The translations under genes and the position numbers were made by a program. Under the pieces are notes generated by a model. The model worked only from the letters and a program-made list of their open reading frames with translations, did not search any database and was not told the DNA's origin. From the NCBI RefSeq assembly GCF_050596425.1, contig NZ_CP192292.1, forward strand, positions 1,798,001-1,862,000: 64,000 nucleotides of DNA, in the 5' to 3' direction. Positions 44,941 through 54,183 of this stretch are shown here, piece after piece. Numbering within the stretch: position 1 is the stretch's first letter; each line of letters opens with the position of its first letter. This stretch comes from G963665925 sp050596425. Lineage in GTDB: Bacteria; Bacillota; Clostridia; Peptostreptococcales; Acidaminobacteraceae.

Positions 44941-45041
44941 TTTAAAAAGGTCATAACCGAAATATAAGGTTAAAACATTCAATATCTTTGAAATGAATCT
45001 GCAATTATAAAATACTATAATCAGCTTATTATAAAAATATT

Positions 45042-45081
45042 AAAGAGATACAAACCCATAGCCGTTTGTATCTCTTTTTGT
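45042..45081 (+). terminator. Terminator after fabI
   Basis: AAAGAGATACAAAC (45042-45055) pairs perfectly with GTTTGTATCTCTTT (45064-45077), T run. Confidence 0.92.
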
Positions 45082-45437
45082 ATTGTTATAAAGTGTTATT
45101 ATAAAGTTTTCATTGTGTTAGAAATCATAATATTGTTTGAAGGGGTGCTTTCTGTAAAACAATCTGAGCCCCGTAAAAATCTATTTATGATCAAGAACGC
45201 AGCACATTCACCGCATATTGAAAGCCCCAAAGAAGTGAACAGGATTATATGTAGAATAAAAGAGGACCTTAAAGCCAGGTAATATAGTTTTACCACATCA
45301 ACACTGTGGGTTTTCATGGAAAAGTCGATCTGGTATAATTGTAATGATAACCTAGGTTTACTCAAGTCAAAGTGTCATGAAAAACCATTTTGACACAGAG
45401 CGGGTAATCCGGGAAAAGGGACCTCGGGGGTTTGAAT
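45082..45437 (+). promoter_or_regulatory. Intergenic region with extended -10 promoter
   Basis: TTTTCA (45311), 17 bases, TGGTATAAT (-10 at 45334-45339) gives a promoter for the next gene. The ~95-base leader contains a GTGTCA/TGACAC stem. A minus-strand frame of 88 codons here lacks a ribosome site. Confidence 0.6.
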
Positions 45438-46037
45438 ATGCGAAAAAAAGTTCGAGATTTAAAAAGTGCAATCAGAGAAATGGAAGAGTCAATGGTGGCC
45501 CTAGATCTTGAAGGCTTTCAAGGTCAAATAAAGCGTGTAAGAAGAATGCTTTCAAACATTGAACAGGAGTTTGGAAAAGCGGTTATTTCTGCTGATTCAG
45601 TGGTGCTTAGCAAGGAAGACAACAAAGTCACCAAGTCCAGACCATACGACATCATTAATACGATTGCATTTTTATATAAACCGACGAAAAGAATTGATAT
45701 TTTCGAAGGCAGTTATTTGGAATTTTTTGCTGAAGAAAGAACAGAACAGCTTATGAAGGCCATGGCCATCAACCAGCACAATGAGTTTTGGAAACAGCAT
45801 AAAACAGTTCATGGAAATATATTTGGATCTGTTCCTAAAGAACTCATTAAGCCAGAAAATGCAGATCAACTGGAAAAGTATGGTTGGCATGAAGTCAATG
45901 TCAATGTTCTGGATTTCGGGAAAAAGGTTGAAGATGAACGTGAACTCGTAAGATTTTGCAATATATCTTTTCCGTACTATATACTTTTATTGGAAGAGAC
46001 CACAGGATCATATCTTGTTCTGGAATACTTAATTTAA
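45438..46037 (+). CDS. Hypothetical protein, 199 residues
   Basis: Not recognised. The first ~50 residues are a charged amphipathic helix, likely coiled coil (VRDLKSAIREMEESMVALDL). The remainder is mixed alpha/beta and soluble, without signal peptide, membrane segment or catalytic motif. The ATG at 45438 is seven bases from GGGGG; a TTG two codons earlier is the alternative. It has its own promoter and terminator. Composition is like its neighbours, so there is no sign of transfer. Confidence 0.7.
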   Translation: MRKKVRDLKSAIREMEESMVALDLEGFQGQIKRVRRMLSNIEQEFGKAVISADSVVLSKEDNKVTKSRPYDIINTIAFLYKPTKRIDIFEGSYLEFFAEERTEQLMKAMAINQHNEFWKQHKTVHGNIFGSVPKELIKPENADQLEKYGWHEVNVNVLDFGKKVEDERELVRFCNISFPYYILLLEETTGSYLVLEYLI

Positions 46038-46072
46038 GTATAATGAAAACTTCCAAAGATAAACCGCGGATA

Positions 46073-46120
46073 GAATCCGCTTAAGGATCGTACTTAATCA
46101 CGGGACTTAAGCGGATTTTA
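46073..46120 (+). terminator. Terminator with shared arm (copy 3)
   Basis: AATCCGCTTAAG (46074-46085) pairs with CTTAAGCGGATT (46106-46117), then TTA. Same arm as 23702 and 40344, with a different loop. Confidence 0.82.
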
Positions 46121-46194
46121 CTACGTATTGCCATATTTTGAATGAAGATACTTTTGGAATATAAAGGGTATGAATGTGCCAAGGAGGACAGTTG

Positions 46195-47097
46195 GTGGAT
46201 TATAAAACACATGTGCTGGAATATACAGCCCAGCAAAAGGACGCAGGACTTAAACTAATGGATGTCTTACATCAGAGTATGGACCTCTCAGGCCGAATGA
46301 TTCGACGATCTAAAAAAGAAAAAGGAATAAAGCTGAACAGTCAACGTGTTTCCCTAAATTCAAGAATTAGAAAGGGCGACACCATAACAATAGAAATGAA
46401 AATGGAAACCAATATATTTGAACCACAGGACATCCCAGTGAATGTTGTTTTCGAGGATGCCGACCTATTAATAGTTAATAAACAACCATTTTTAGTTGTT
46501 CATCCAACCAAGGGACATCCATCAGGGACCCTTGCCAATGGCATAGCTAAGCTCTTTTTAGACGAAGGCCTGGATATAAAAATCAGATTTATTAACAGAC
46601 TGGACAGGGACACCTCAGGCCTTATGATGATTGCAAAGAACCCATATGCTCAAACTGTTATTTCAGAACAGATGATAGCGGATGAAGTGGTTAAAGAGTA
46701 TACAGCAGTGGTTATGGGTAGGCTAGAAAATGACAGGGGAACCATAGATGCAAAAATCGGCCTTGAAAACGAAGAAGATATTGAAAGAAAGGTGCTTGAG
46801 CATGGTAAGCCTTGTGTGACCCACTATGAAGTCATAGAACGTTTCCAAAATGCCAGTCTGGTCAAAATTAGACTAGAAACAGGTCGAACCCATCAAATAA
46901 GGGTTCATTTTAGACATATAGGTCATCCCCTATATGGTGATGTTCTCTATGGTGGGAACCATGAAATTATAGATCGTCAGGCACTCCACTGTTCAAGAAT
47001 GGTCTTTAAGTTGGCCAGACCGTCAAAAGAGATTGAGCTAAGGGCGGAATTGCCAAAGGACATACAAGACTTAATAGAAACATTAAAATCTGAGTAA
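46195..47097 (+). CDS. RluA-family pseudouridine synthase
   Basis: About 300 residues. N-terminal S4-like region (KLMDVLHQSMDLSGRMIRRSKKEKG), then the catalytic domain: FINRLDRDTSGLMMIAK with the essential Asp, VVKEYTAVV, and RLETGRTHQIRVHFRHIGHPLYGD. It modifies uridines in 23S rRNA or tRNA; the exact site cannot be told. AAGGAGG at 46180-46186 lies inside the frame opened by ATG 46174, so GTG 46195 (or TTG 46192) is the true start. Confidence 0.88.
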   Translation: MDYKTHVLEYTAQQKDAGLKLMDVLHQSMDLSGRMIRRSKKEKGIKLNSQRVSLNSRIRKGDTITIEMKMETNIFEPQDIPVNVVFEDADLLIVNKQPFLVVHPTKGHPSGTLANGIAKLFLDEGLDIKIRFINRLDRDTSGLMMIAKNPYAQTVISEQMIADEVVKEYTAVVMGRLENDRGTIDAKIGLENEEDIERKVLEHGKPCVTHYEVIERFQNASLVKIRLETGRTHQIRVHFRHIGHPLYGDVLYGGNHEIIDRQALHCSRMVFKLARPSKEIELRAELPKDIQDLIETLKSE

Positions 47098-47132
47098 ACC
47101 ATCTTTCGGAAAAGTTAAAGCGGGGTGAAAGA

Positions 47133-47840
47133 ATGAATGCAGAATTTATAAAAGTTACAAGCCTGACAAAAAACTATAAGATGGGCGAAGTCACAGTAAA
47201 AGCAATTCAGGATATTACATTCACCATTAAAGAGGGGGAGTTTGTCGTCATATTAGGACCATCTGGGTCAGGGAAGAGTACCCTTCTAAACATTATTGGG
47301 GGTATGGATGTTCCCAGTGAAGGACAGGTGGTCTTTGACTCTGTGGACATCACAAATTACAACGACAAACAACTTACCGCATATAGACGCAATGATGTGG
47401 GCTTTGTGTTTCAGTTCTATAATCTAATGGCCAATTTGACAGCCAAGGAAAATGTAGAGCTGGCTACAGAAATTTGTTCTCAGCCCCTTGAAATCAATGA
47501 AATCATGCAGGCGGTTGAACTTTCAGAAAGAGCCGATCATTTTCCTGCCCAAATGTCGGGGGGAGAGCAGCAGCGTGTGGCGATTGCCAGGGCGGTTGCC
47601 AAAAATCCTAAAATTCTCCTTTGTGATGAGCCCACTGGGGCGCTGGATTTTAAAACCGGTCTAACGATTTTAAAGCTACTCAGTAAGATCAACAAGGAAA
47701 TGAAAAAAACAGTTATGGTTATTACCCATAATGCAGCGATTGGTCAAATGGCAGACCGTGTTATTAAGCTTAGGTCAGGTAAGATTACAGAAGATCATTA
47801 CAATGAAGAGCCTATAAGTCCTGAAAGGATTGTTTGGTAA
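47133..47840 (+). CDS. MacB/LolD-type ABC transporter ATPase
   Basis: 235 residues. Walker A GPSGSGKST, signature MSGGEQQRVAIARAV, Walker B ILLCDEPTGALD, H-loop VITHN. The sequence type pairs with FtsX-like permeases, mechanotransmission exporters for peptides, lipoproteins or drugs. GGGGTG before ATG. The stop overlaps the permease start by one base (TAATG). First of four genes in the export operon. Confidence 0.92.
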   Translation: MNAEFIKVTSLTKNYKMGEVTVKAIQDITFTIKEGEFVVILGPSGSGKSTLLNIIGGMDVPSEGQVVFDSVDITNYNDKQLTAYRRNDVGFVFQFYNLMANLTAKENVELATEICSQPLEINEIMQAVELSERADHFPAQMSGGEQQRVAIARAVAKNPKILLCDEPTGALDFKTGLTILKLLSKINKEMKKTVMVITHNAAIGQMADRVIKLRSGKITEDHYNEEPISPERIVW

Positions 47841-50188
47841 TGAAAAAAATGAATGTTAGGCTGGTGCGGATGGTTTCCCATCATGTCGGTCAGTTCATTG
47901 CCATTTCTCTAGTGATCGCTGTGGGTCTTTTGACATATGTCGCTTTTACAATGGCAATGGTGAATTTGGAAAATTCTTTAAATTACTATTATGACGAATC
48001 AAACTTTGCTGATATTTATGTTGAAACTTTAAAAGTACCCGAAAAGGGTGTACAAGATGTGCTTGATTTACCTGGTGTTATGCATGCACAGGGTAGAATT
48101 CAGTACGATGTGCCGTTAAAGGTTAAAGATGAGAATGAGAAAGTCACGGTGCGTATTGAATCCCTGCCTAAGGACGATTATAAAATTAATGATCTCTATT
48201 TTTATGAGGGGCGAACCATAAAAAATAAAAATAGAGATGCCTATGTCTTTGATCAGTTTGCCCAGGCGAGAGGCATGCCTTTAGAGGGAACCATTCGTCC
48301 CCAAATTCTCGGAAAAGAATATGAACTTCAGGTCAAGGCTTTTGTTTCCAGTCCAGAGTATGTCTACCTTATGGAAAATGAACAGTCTATGTTGCCAGCA
48401 CCGGGAAAATTTGGAGTGGTCTTTGTCTCAGAGGAATTTGCCATGAACAGTTTTGGCATGACAGGTTACTATAATCAAGTTCTTATAAAAGCTGAACCGG
48501 GTGTGAATATCGATATACTCCAGGAACGTGTGGAGGACACACTTGATAGATACGGAATAAAACGAATTTATCCTAAGAAGGATCAACTGAGTCACCGTCT
48601 CGTTTCAGAAGAAATTGAGGGTGGCAAGAAAATGGCAAGAACGGTTCCATTTGTCTTCCTTTTTGTTGCAGCCAGCATTATGGTCATTATGGTCAGCCGG
48701 ACTGTGCGTAATGATAGAACATCAATCGGTGTGTTCAAATCAATGGGCTACAACAATAAGGAGATCGTGTGGCACTACATAAAGTATTGCCTCATGATAG
48801 GGGCTGTAGGGTCTTTGATAGGCGTGGCCCTGGGAGCTCTTCTCTCAGCTGTCATGACACAAATGTACACCCAGTTCTTCCTCATACCTTATTTGAAAAT
48901 TAGACTGTATCCAGAGTACTTATTTTTTGCCATTGTGCTATCGTCTGTTTTCTCAGCCGTGGCAGGTTTGTTTGGGGCAAAAACGGTTCTACATATTCAT
49001 CCGGCTGAATCCATGCGGCCTGAACCGCCTAAAACAGGACATAGAACAGTTCTCGAGCGCACTGTCATTTGGAAATATTTTTCTTTCACTGAGAAAATTG
49101 TCCTTCGAAATTTACTCAGATCAAAAAAGAGATTTGTATTTATCACATTGGGCATAGCCTTAACCTACGCCATAATGATGATTCCAATGTTCCAATCAAC
49201 TGCCTTTGATCAAATATTCAATGAGCATTACTCTAAGTTCCTGCGAATGGACTACAACATCAATTTTTCAGAGCCAGTGGATGATGGAGCCCTCAATGAA
49301 ATTAAGAGCCTTATCCAGTACAAGGATATTGATCCAAAACTGGAGTATCCATTTGAAGTGGAACACTTATGGAACAAAAAAATTGTTACCGTGGTGGGCA
49401 TGCCATCAGATACAAACATGTATAGATTTAAAGATTTAGAAGGCAACCCCCTTCGCCTGCCTCCAAAGGGACTTTTTATAACAGAGGGCCTTGCAAAATA
49501 TCTTGATATCAAGGCAGGGGAAAGCCTTAGAATAAATACTTTCATACCAGGCAGAGATGATCTTGACATTAAAGTTGTGAGTGTTATTGACCAGAGTCTT
49601 GGTATGAATATTTATATGGATTTACCCTACATGCAGGAAAAGTTTTTAGAACATGGCATTATAAATGGCGCCATGATCACCAGTGATCAGACGATCAAGG
49701 ACGAGCTCAATGATGTGCCAAAGATTTCATCTGTCCAGTCAAATTACGACTTGATGAAAATATTTGAAGAATTTTTAGAATTGACTTTGGCCAGTGTTTC
49801 AATACTGATTGTGTTTGCCGGTATACTAGGCTTTGCCATCGTATATAATTCATCAGTGATGAGTGTCTTAGAACGTAGACTGGAGTTTTCTTCACTAAGG
49901 GTAATGGGTTTTAAGAAGAATGAAATTTTCTTTATTCTTGTCAGAGAAAACTTAGCCATGAGCCTGCTGGGCGTACTTCTTGGTATTCCTCTAGGAAGGG
50001 CTATGCTCAATGGAATGGCAGAAACCTTCAGCACAGAGCTCTATACAATGAAAGTGGATGTTTCATTAAAGTCGTATTTAATATCAGGCGCCTTAACCTT
50101 GAGCTTTGTATTGATGGCTCAGGTGGCAACTTATTCCCGTATACGCAGGCTTGATTTTATTGAAGCCCTTAAGAACAGGATGACATAG
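47840..50188 (+). CDS. FtsX-like ABC permease (two FtsX domains)
   Basis: 782-residue permease. A first membrane helix (about 15-37), a large extracytoplasmic MacB-like domain (40-265), three helices of the first FtsX unit (270-390), a fourth helix near 430, a second extracytoplasmic domain (450-640) and a final FtsX unit (650-775). This 10-helix duplicated layout is that of the Firmicute exporters related to BceB/LolCE. Translationally coupled to the ATPase. Substrate unknown. Confidence 0.88.
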   Translation: MKKMNVRLVRMVSHHVGQFIAISLVIAVGLLTYVAFTMAMVNLENSLNYYYDESNFADIYVETLKVPEKGVQDVLDLPGVMHAQGRIQYDVPLKVKDENEKVTVRIESLPKDDYKINDLYFYEGRTIKNKNRDAYVFDQFAQARGMPLEGTIRPQILGKEYELQVKAFVSSPEYVYLMENEQSMLPAPGKFGVVFVSEEFAMNSFGMTGYYNQVLIKAEPGVNIDILQERVEDTLDRYGIKRIYPKKDQLSHRLVSEEIEGGKKMARTVPFVFLFVAASIMVIMVSRTVRNDRTSIGVFKSMGYNNKEIVWHYIKYCLMIGAVGSLIGVALGALLSAVMTQMYTQFFLIPYLKIRLYPEYLFFAIVLSSVFSAVAGLFGAKTVLHIHPAESMRPEPPKTGHRTVLERTVIWKYFSFTEKIVLRNLLRSKKRFVFITLGIALTYAIMMIPMFQSTAFDQIFNEHYSKFLRMDYNINFSEPVDDGALNEIKSLIQYKDIDPKLEYPFEVEHLWNKKIVTVVGMPSDTNMYRFKDLEGNPLRLPPKGLFITEGLAKYLDIKAGESLRINTFIPGRDDLDIKVVSVIDQSLGMNIYMDLPYMQEKFLEHGIINGAMITSDQTIKDELNDVPKISSVQSNYDLMKIFEEFLELTLASVSILIVFAGILGFAIVYNSSVMSVLERRLEFSSLRVMGFKKNEIFFILVRENLAMSLLGVLLGIPLGRAMLNGMAETFSTELYTMKVDVSLKSYLISGALTLSFVLMAQVATYSRIRRLDFIEALKNRMT

Positions 50189-50200
50189 GAGGATAAGAGC

Positions 50201-51439
50201 ATGAAAAATTTAATCAAAAAACGGAATATTGTTCTTGCTGTCATTGGAATCGTTATTGTGATAGCAGGTGCAGTGGCTATGTCGGGTTCTGGTGGTGTCT
50301 TGGTGGAGCTGGAAACTGTGGATGAAGGTCTTGTTAGAGATATAATCGAAGAAGAGGCTCAGGTCATGTCCAGACAGTCGAAGAACGTGTCTGTGCTTGT
50401 AAGTGGAACAGTGAAGGACTGGTATGCAGATATAGGCGATGAAGTTAAACGTGGTGATCTTTTAGCTGAGATTGATACAACCGATGTGGACACAGAAATA
50501 GATATTGCAAGTGAGAACTTGAGTGCCCTTAAATATGCTTTTGAGGATGCCCTTGAGCCAAATGACAAGGCCGTGATACAACAAGCGGAGTCGGCATATA
50601 ATTCTGCCGTTATACAGAGAGACAGTTATCAGAAATCCCACGAAAAAAATAAAAGCTTGTTTGAAGAGGGGGCGATTAGCTCCCAGACCTTGGATGATAG
50701 TCAAAAAGCACTTGAACTGGCCCAGCAAGAAGTCAATGGCAAGTATCAAGCCTTGATTCAAATTAGAAAGGGTCTTTCAGAGGCTCTAAAGAATAAGTTC
50801 GCTTCAGAAATCCGTGCCCAGGAATCAGCGCTTGAAATGCTTGAAGTTAAGAAGGCACGTCATGAAATTCGGGCTAATGAGGATGGTCTTGTGCTAAGCC
50901 GGTATATTGAAGCTGGGGACTATGTCAGTATGGGGATGGTCACTTTTGAAATCGCAAATGTATTACATGTTTATTTTAAATCTGATATACTCGATAGTGA
51001 TGTGGCTGAGGTCAAAGTTGGCACACCCGTTGATATTCATTTAAATGATGAGAGCATGATTGATGGCTCTGTGACAAAGATATTTCCCAAAGCAGAAACA
51101 CAAATTTCTGATTTGGGCATAGAGCAAAAACGCGTCACAGTCGAAATCGAATCGGTCAAAGAAGATCTTCCAGTCCTTATTGGCCAAGAACTTGACGTGG
51201 ATTTTGTTACAGAGGCAAAGGAAAAAGTTCTTCGTATCAGGGAAGAACTGACATATCAGAAAAATGGTAAATATCATGTATTTGTCGAGTCAGGTGGAAA
51301 GGTCCAAGAAAGACCTATAGAAGTTGGCCTTGTCGGCGAAACATATTTGGAAGTTGTGTCTGGACTAAGTCTTGGTGAAAAGGTCATTGTACCCCAAGAT
51401 GATATAAGCCCAGGTGTTAAAGTGAATTTTGAAGAGTAG
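50201..51439 (+). CDS. Membrane-fusion (HlyD/MacA-type) adaptor protein
   Basis: 412 residues. One N-terminal membrane helix (9-30), lipoyl half-motif (SGTVKDWYADIGDEVKRGDLL), long coiled-coil hairpin (about 95-220), second half-motif (ANEDGLVLSRYIEAGDYV), then beta-barrel and membrane-proximal domains. It partners FtsX-type exporters as in MacAB-like systems of Gram-positives. GGAGG ribosome site 12 bp after the permease gene. Confidence 0.9.
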   Translation: MKNLIKKRNIVLAVIGIVIVIAGAVAMSGSGGVLVELETVDEGLVRDIIEEEAQVMSRQSKNVSVLVSGTVKDWYADIGDEVKRGDLLAEIDTTDVDTEIDIASENLSALKYAFEDALEPNDKAVIQQAESAYNSAVIQRDSYQKSHEKNKSLFEEGAISSQTLDDSQKALELAQQEVNGKYQALIQIRKGLSEALKNKFASEIRAQESALEMLEVKKARHEIRANEDGLVLSRYIEAGDYVSMGMVTFEIANVLHVYFKSDILDSDVAEVKVGTPVDIHLNDESMIDGSVTKIFPKAETQISDLGIEQKRVTVEIESVKEDLPVLIGQELDVDFVTEAKEKVLRIREELTYQKNGKYHVFVESGGKVQERPIEVGLVGETYLEVVSGLSLGEKVIVPQDDISPGVKVNFEE

Positions 51440-51456
51440 TGAGTGGAGGATTTGAT

Positions 51457-52497
51457 TTGGAACTTAGACGTATAGAAGAGGCTTCAATTGAAAGGGCAAT
51501 CGTTCATGTGCTGGATAAAAACAGTGATCAGCCCCTTTTAACAGATGCAGAATTAGAACTCGAGCCAGCGGTAACCGCATTTTTAACACATCATATCCTA
51601 AAATCACTCAGCAGTGAAAAGAATAGAAAACTAAAGCTATTTAATCCATCTGGTGTGGTTTATGGAAACTTGATGAAGATATATGATGATGAGACAGATA
51701 ATTTTGTTGAGGCATCAAAGGAAATAGCCCAGTGGCTTTTTAAGTGCATGCAAGAACATCCGATCATCCCATCAGCAGATGTTATTGTCTGCCAGTTCTC
51801 CACAGGAGGAGAGCGTTGTTTAGCGGTTATGAAAATGGACTACCAACCCTCTTTTGTCCACGACATTCAATATGAGGAAAATGGCTTTAAGGTCGATTTG
51901 GTTTCTCAGGAAATCAGTTTGCCATCACTTAGTCAGAGACTCAATAAGGCGGCTTTTTTCAAGAAGCCTGGTGTGGATGACTACGACCTTGTGGTGGTGG
52001 ACCAACCCCTTAAAGCTGAAGATGGCAGTATCCTTGAGTATTTCCAAAAGACCTTTATACAGGCTAGTTTTGTGGTGGATCATATGGACAAGACTCGGAT
52101 TGTACGTGACCAAATGGAAAAATGGGTGCGTAGCAATATGAAAGATGATGTGAGAAATGCCATTGATGCCAGAGCAGATATTGAAAGTGTCTTTGTTAAC
52201 TCTGGAGAACTTCATCTTGGAAACCTTACAGAAGAAATTATTGATGATCCTGCTAAGCGAGAAAAATTTATTGAAAACATGGAAAGAAAAGGTGTCGATA
52301 CGGATGAGTCATTCACAATTGATAAAAAGTGGGTGGCGAAAAAGTTTAAGACAAAGGCCCTTAAAACGGACACGGGATTCACAATTCGAGGCCCCTTTGA
52401 AAACTTCCATGACAACACAAAAATAGAAATTCAATATAATGGAGATGGCACAGTGAACTATATCATCAAGGGCGTTCGAAACATCAGTGAACGTTAG
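51457..52497 (+). CDS. NA37/YejK-family nucleoid-associated protein
   Basis: 346-residue protein resembling the 37-kDa nucleoid-associated family (NdpA/YejK). Recognisable are the N-terminal IERAIVHVLDKN segment, AEFLTHHILKSL-like FLTHHILKSL, and LDDYLEKTFI-like features ending in a basic GFTIRGPFENF region. A TTG start at 51457 follows TGGAGG by seven bases; the earlier GTG at 51439 overlaps the adaptor stop. It is the last gene of the export operon, an odd partner; the linkage may be only transcriptional. Confidence 0.75.
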   Translation: MELRRIEEASIERAIVHVLDKNSDQPLLTDAELELEPAVTAFLTHHILKSLSSEKNRKLKLFNPSGVVYGNLMKIYDDETDNFVEASKEIAQWLFKCMQEHPIIPSADVIVCQFSTGGERCLAVMKMDYQPSFVHDIQYEENGFKVDLVSQEISLPSLSQRLNKAAFFKKPGVDDYDLVVVDQPLKAEDGSILEYFQKTFIQASFVVDHMDKTRIVRDQMEKWVRSNMKDDVRNAIDARADIESVFVNSGELHLGNLTEEIIDDPAKREKFIENMERKGVDTDESFTIDKKWVAKKFKTKALKTDTGFTIRGPFENFHDNTKIEIQYNGDGTVNYIIKGVRNISER

Positions 52498-52550
52498 TCA
52501 ATCAAATGATGCTTCATGTGCTTGGTCTCATAATTATTCATAAAAAGCTA

Positions 52551-52579
52551 TTGACATGCATATATCAGTGGCCTAAAAT
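52551..52579 (+). promoter_or_regulatory. Sigma-A promoter of aroQ
   Basis: TTGACA (52551-52556), 17-base spacer, TAAAAT (52574-52579). Confidence 0.85.
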
Positions 52580-52618
52580 ATCATAAACAAAACAGGAATA
52601 ATTTAAAGAGGATGTCAA

Positions 52619-53044
52619 ATGAATATACTTGTTTTAAATGGACCAAATATAAATATGCTTGGAAAAAGAGAACCAGAGATATACGGACAGGAGACCTATG
52701 ATGATCTTGTCGTAAAAATCACTGATTTTTGTAGAGACTTAAAAGTGGATTGTGAAGTTTTTCAGACCAATCATGAGGGGCTGCTTGTGGACCGTATTCA
52801 AGATGCTGATGAAACGTTTGATGGCATCATCATAAATCCAGCGGCACTCACTCATTATAGCTACGCCATATTTGACGCAATAAAATCTATTTCAATACCA
52901 GTCATAGAAGTGCATATATCTAATATACATGCCCGTGAGGAATTCAGAAGACATTCTGTGACAGCAGGTGCATCATCTGGGGTCATAGCGGGTCTTGGTA
53001 CAGATGGATACCTCTTGGCCGTAAGAGCCCTGCTAATGAAATAG
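52619..53044 (+). CDS. aroQ: Type II 3-dehydroquinate dehydratase
   Basis: 141 residues, the standard length. LNGPNINMLGKREPEIYG with the catalytic Tyr, FQTNHEGLLVDRIQ, INPAALTHYSYAIFDAI, EVHISNIHAREEFRRHS with the catalytic His, and GVIAGLGTDGY. Third step of the shikimate pathway. Own promoter, AAGAGGA site and terminator; other aro genes are not nearby. Confidence 0.97.
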   Translation: MNILVLNGPNINMLGKREPEIYGQETYDDLVVKITDFCRDLKVDCEVFQTNHEGLLVDRIQDADETFDGIIINPAALTHYSYAIFDAIKSISIPVIEVHISNIHAREEFRRHSVTAGASSGVIAGLGTDGYLLAVRALLMK

Positions 53045-53070
53045 AAGGTTAAACACGCGTTCAGTAAAAT

Positions 53071-53130
53071 AATCACCACACACCATAGAATCATTCGTAA
53101 ACTGGAGTTTTCATGGGTGTGGTGATTTTT
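53071..53130 (+). terminator. Terminator after aroQ
   Basis: AATCACCACACACCAT pairs with ATGGGTGTGGTGATT; T run. Confidence 0.9.
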
Positions 53131-53245
53131 GATTGAAGACGGTTTGATTGACGCACTGTATTCTCAACAAATAGTATAAGCCTTAGGGCTTATTTTTTTG
53201 ACTGTTATTAGATGGCTTTGTGGCAAAATATGAGGATATTATTAT

Positions 53246-53253
53246 GGTATAAT
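53246..53253 (+). promoter_or_regulatory. Extended -10 promoter of the RluF-like gene
   Basis: TGGTATAAT ends at 53253. Transcription starting near 53260 excludes the ATG at 53252 as the translation start. Confidence 0.55.
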
Positions 53254-53320
53254 GGATGCACAAAGATTCAGGATCAAAAGCAAAATGAATATTGAAAGTG
53301 TAACGAAGAAAAGGTGTTCA

Positions 53321-54082
53321 ATGAAAAAGCATGCAAGCGGTGTTCAAAATCATGATGATAAGATAAGACTAAATAAGTTCATTAGCAGTACAGGCATCTG
53401 CTCAAGGCGAGAAGCGGATAAGCTGATCGAAGAGGGGCGGGTTACGATAAATGGCAAAAACCCCGAAGTGGGGACAAAAGTCAGTGGCCATGATGATGTT
53501 CGGGTGGACGGTAAACCCTTGAAATCTAAAGAAAAACCCATATATATTGCCTTTAACAAACCAGTAGGCATTACATGCACCACGGAGCTAAAAGTCAAAA
53601 ATAATATCATAGACTATATAAATTATCCCAAAAGAATTTTTCCAATTGGCAGACTGGATAATCCATCAGAAGGCCTCATTTTCCTTACCAATGATGGCGA
53701 TATTGTAAATAAGATTCTCAGGGCGGGCAACAATCACGAAAAAGAGTATATTGTCACTGTAGATAAACCCATTACAAAAGATTTTATAAGGAAAATGGGG
53801 AATGGTATTCCCATTTTAGACACTGTTACAAAAAAATGTGAGGTTACAAAAGAAGGCAAATACGTTTTTAAAATCATACTGACCCAGGGGCTGAATAGGC
53901 AAATAAGACGAATGTGCGGATACTTGGGATACAAGGTTGTGAAATTAAAACGAGTTCGTATAATGAATGTCAACTTAGATAATTTAGGTGTCGGCAAGTG
54001 GCGTTACTTGACAGACAAGGAAATGCAGACAATCAATGCCCTTGTTTCTGATTCAACCAAAACGGAAGAAGGATCATATTAA
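53321..54082 (+). CDS. RluF/RluB-type pseudouridine synthase
   Basis: 253 residues. N-terminal S4 RNA-binding domain (RLNKFISSTGICSRREADKLIEEGRVTING), followed by the RsuA-family catalytic domain: FPIGRLDNPSEGLIFLTNDGD with the catalytic Asp, EKEYIV, and QGLNRQIRRMCGYLGYKV. The wording is closest to RluF (23S rRNA U2604). The ATG at 53321 is preceded by AAAAGGTG; earlier in-frame ATGs fall at or before the transcript start. Confidence 0.87.
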   Translation: MKKHASGVQNHDDKIRLNKFISSTGICSRREADKLIEEGRVTINGKNPEVGTKVSGHDDVRVDGKPLKSKEKPIYIAFNKPVGITCTTELKVKNNIIDYINYPKRIFPIGRLDNPSEGLIFLTNDGDIVNKILRAGNNHEKEYIVTVDKPITKDFIRKMGNGIPILDTVTKKCEVTKEGKYVFKIILTQGLNRQIRRMCGYLGYKVVKLKRVRIMNVNLDNLGVGKWRYLTDKEMQTINALVSDSTKTEEGSY

Positions 54083-54183
54083 GATTGACTTTATCAGGCT
54101 ATGAGTCATTCACGCAATATACGGACTTGTATGACTTCTTCTGGAGACTGGAAATTTCACTGCAAATCGTGTATAATGTAATT

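Noticed and set aside
45099..45365. Minus-strand frame of 88 codons in the gap after fabI
   Set aside because: No ribosome site, no family resemblance, and it overlaps the promoter and leader of the next gene.
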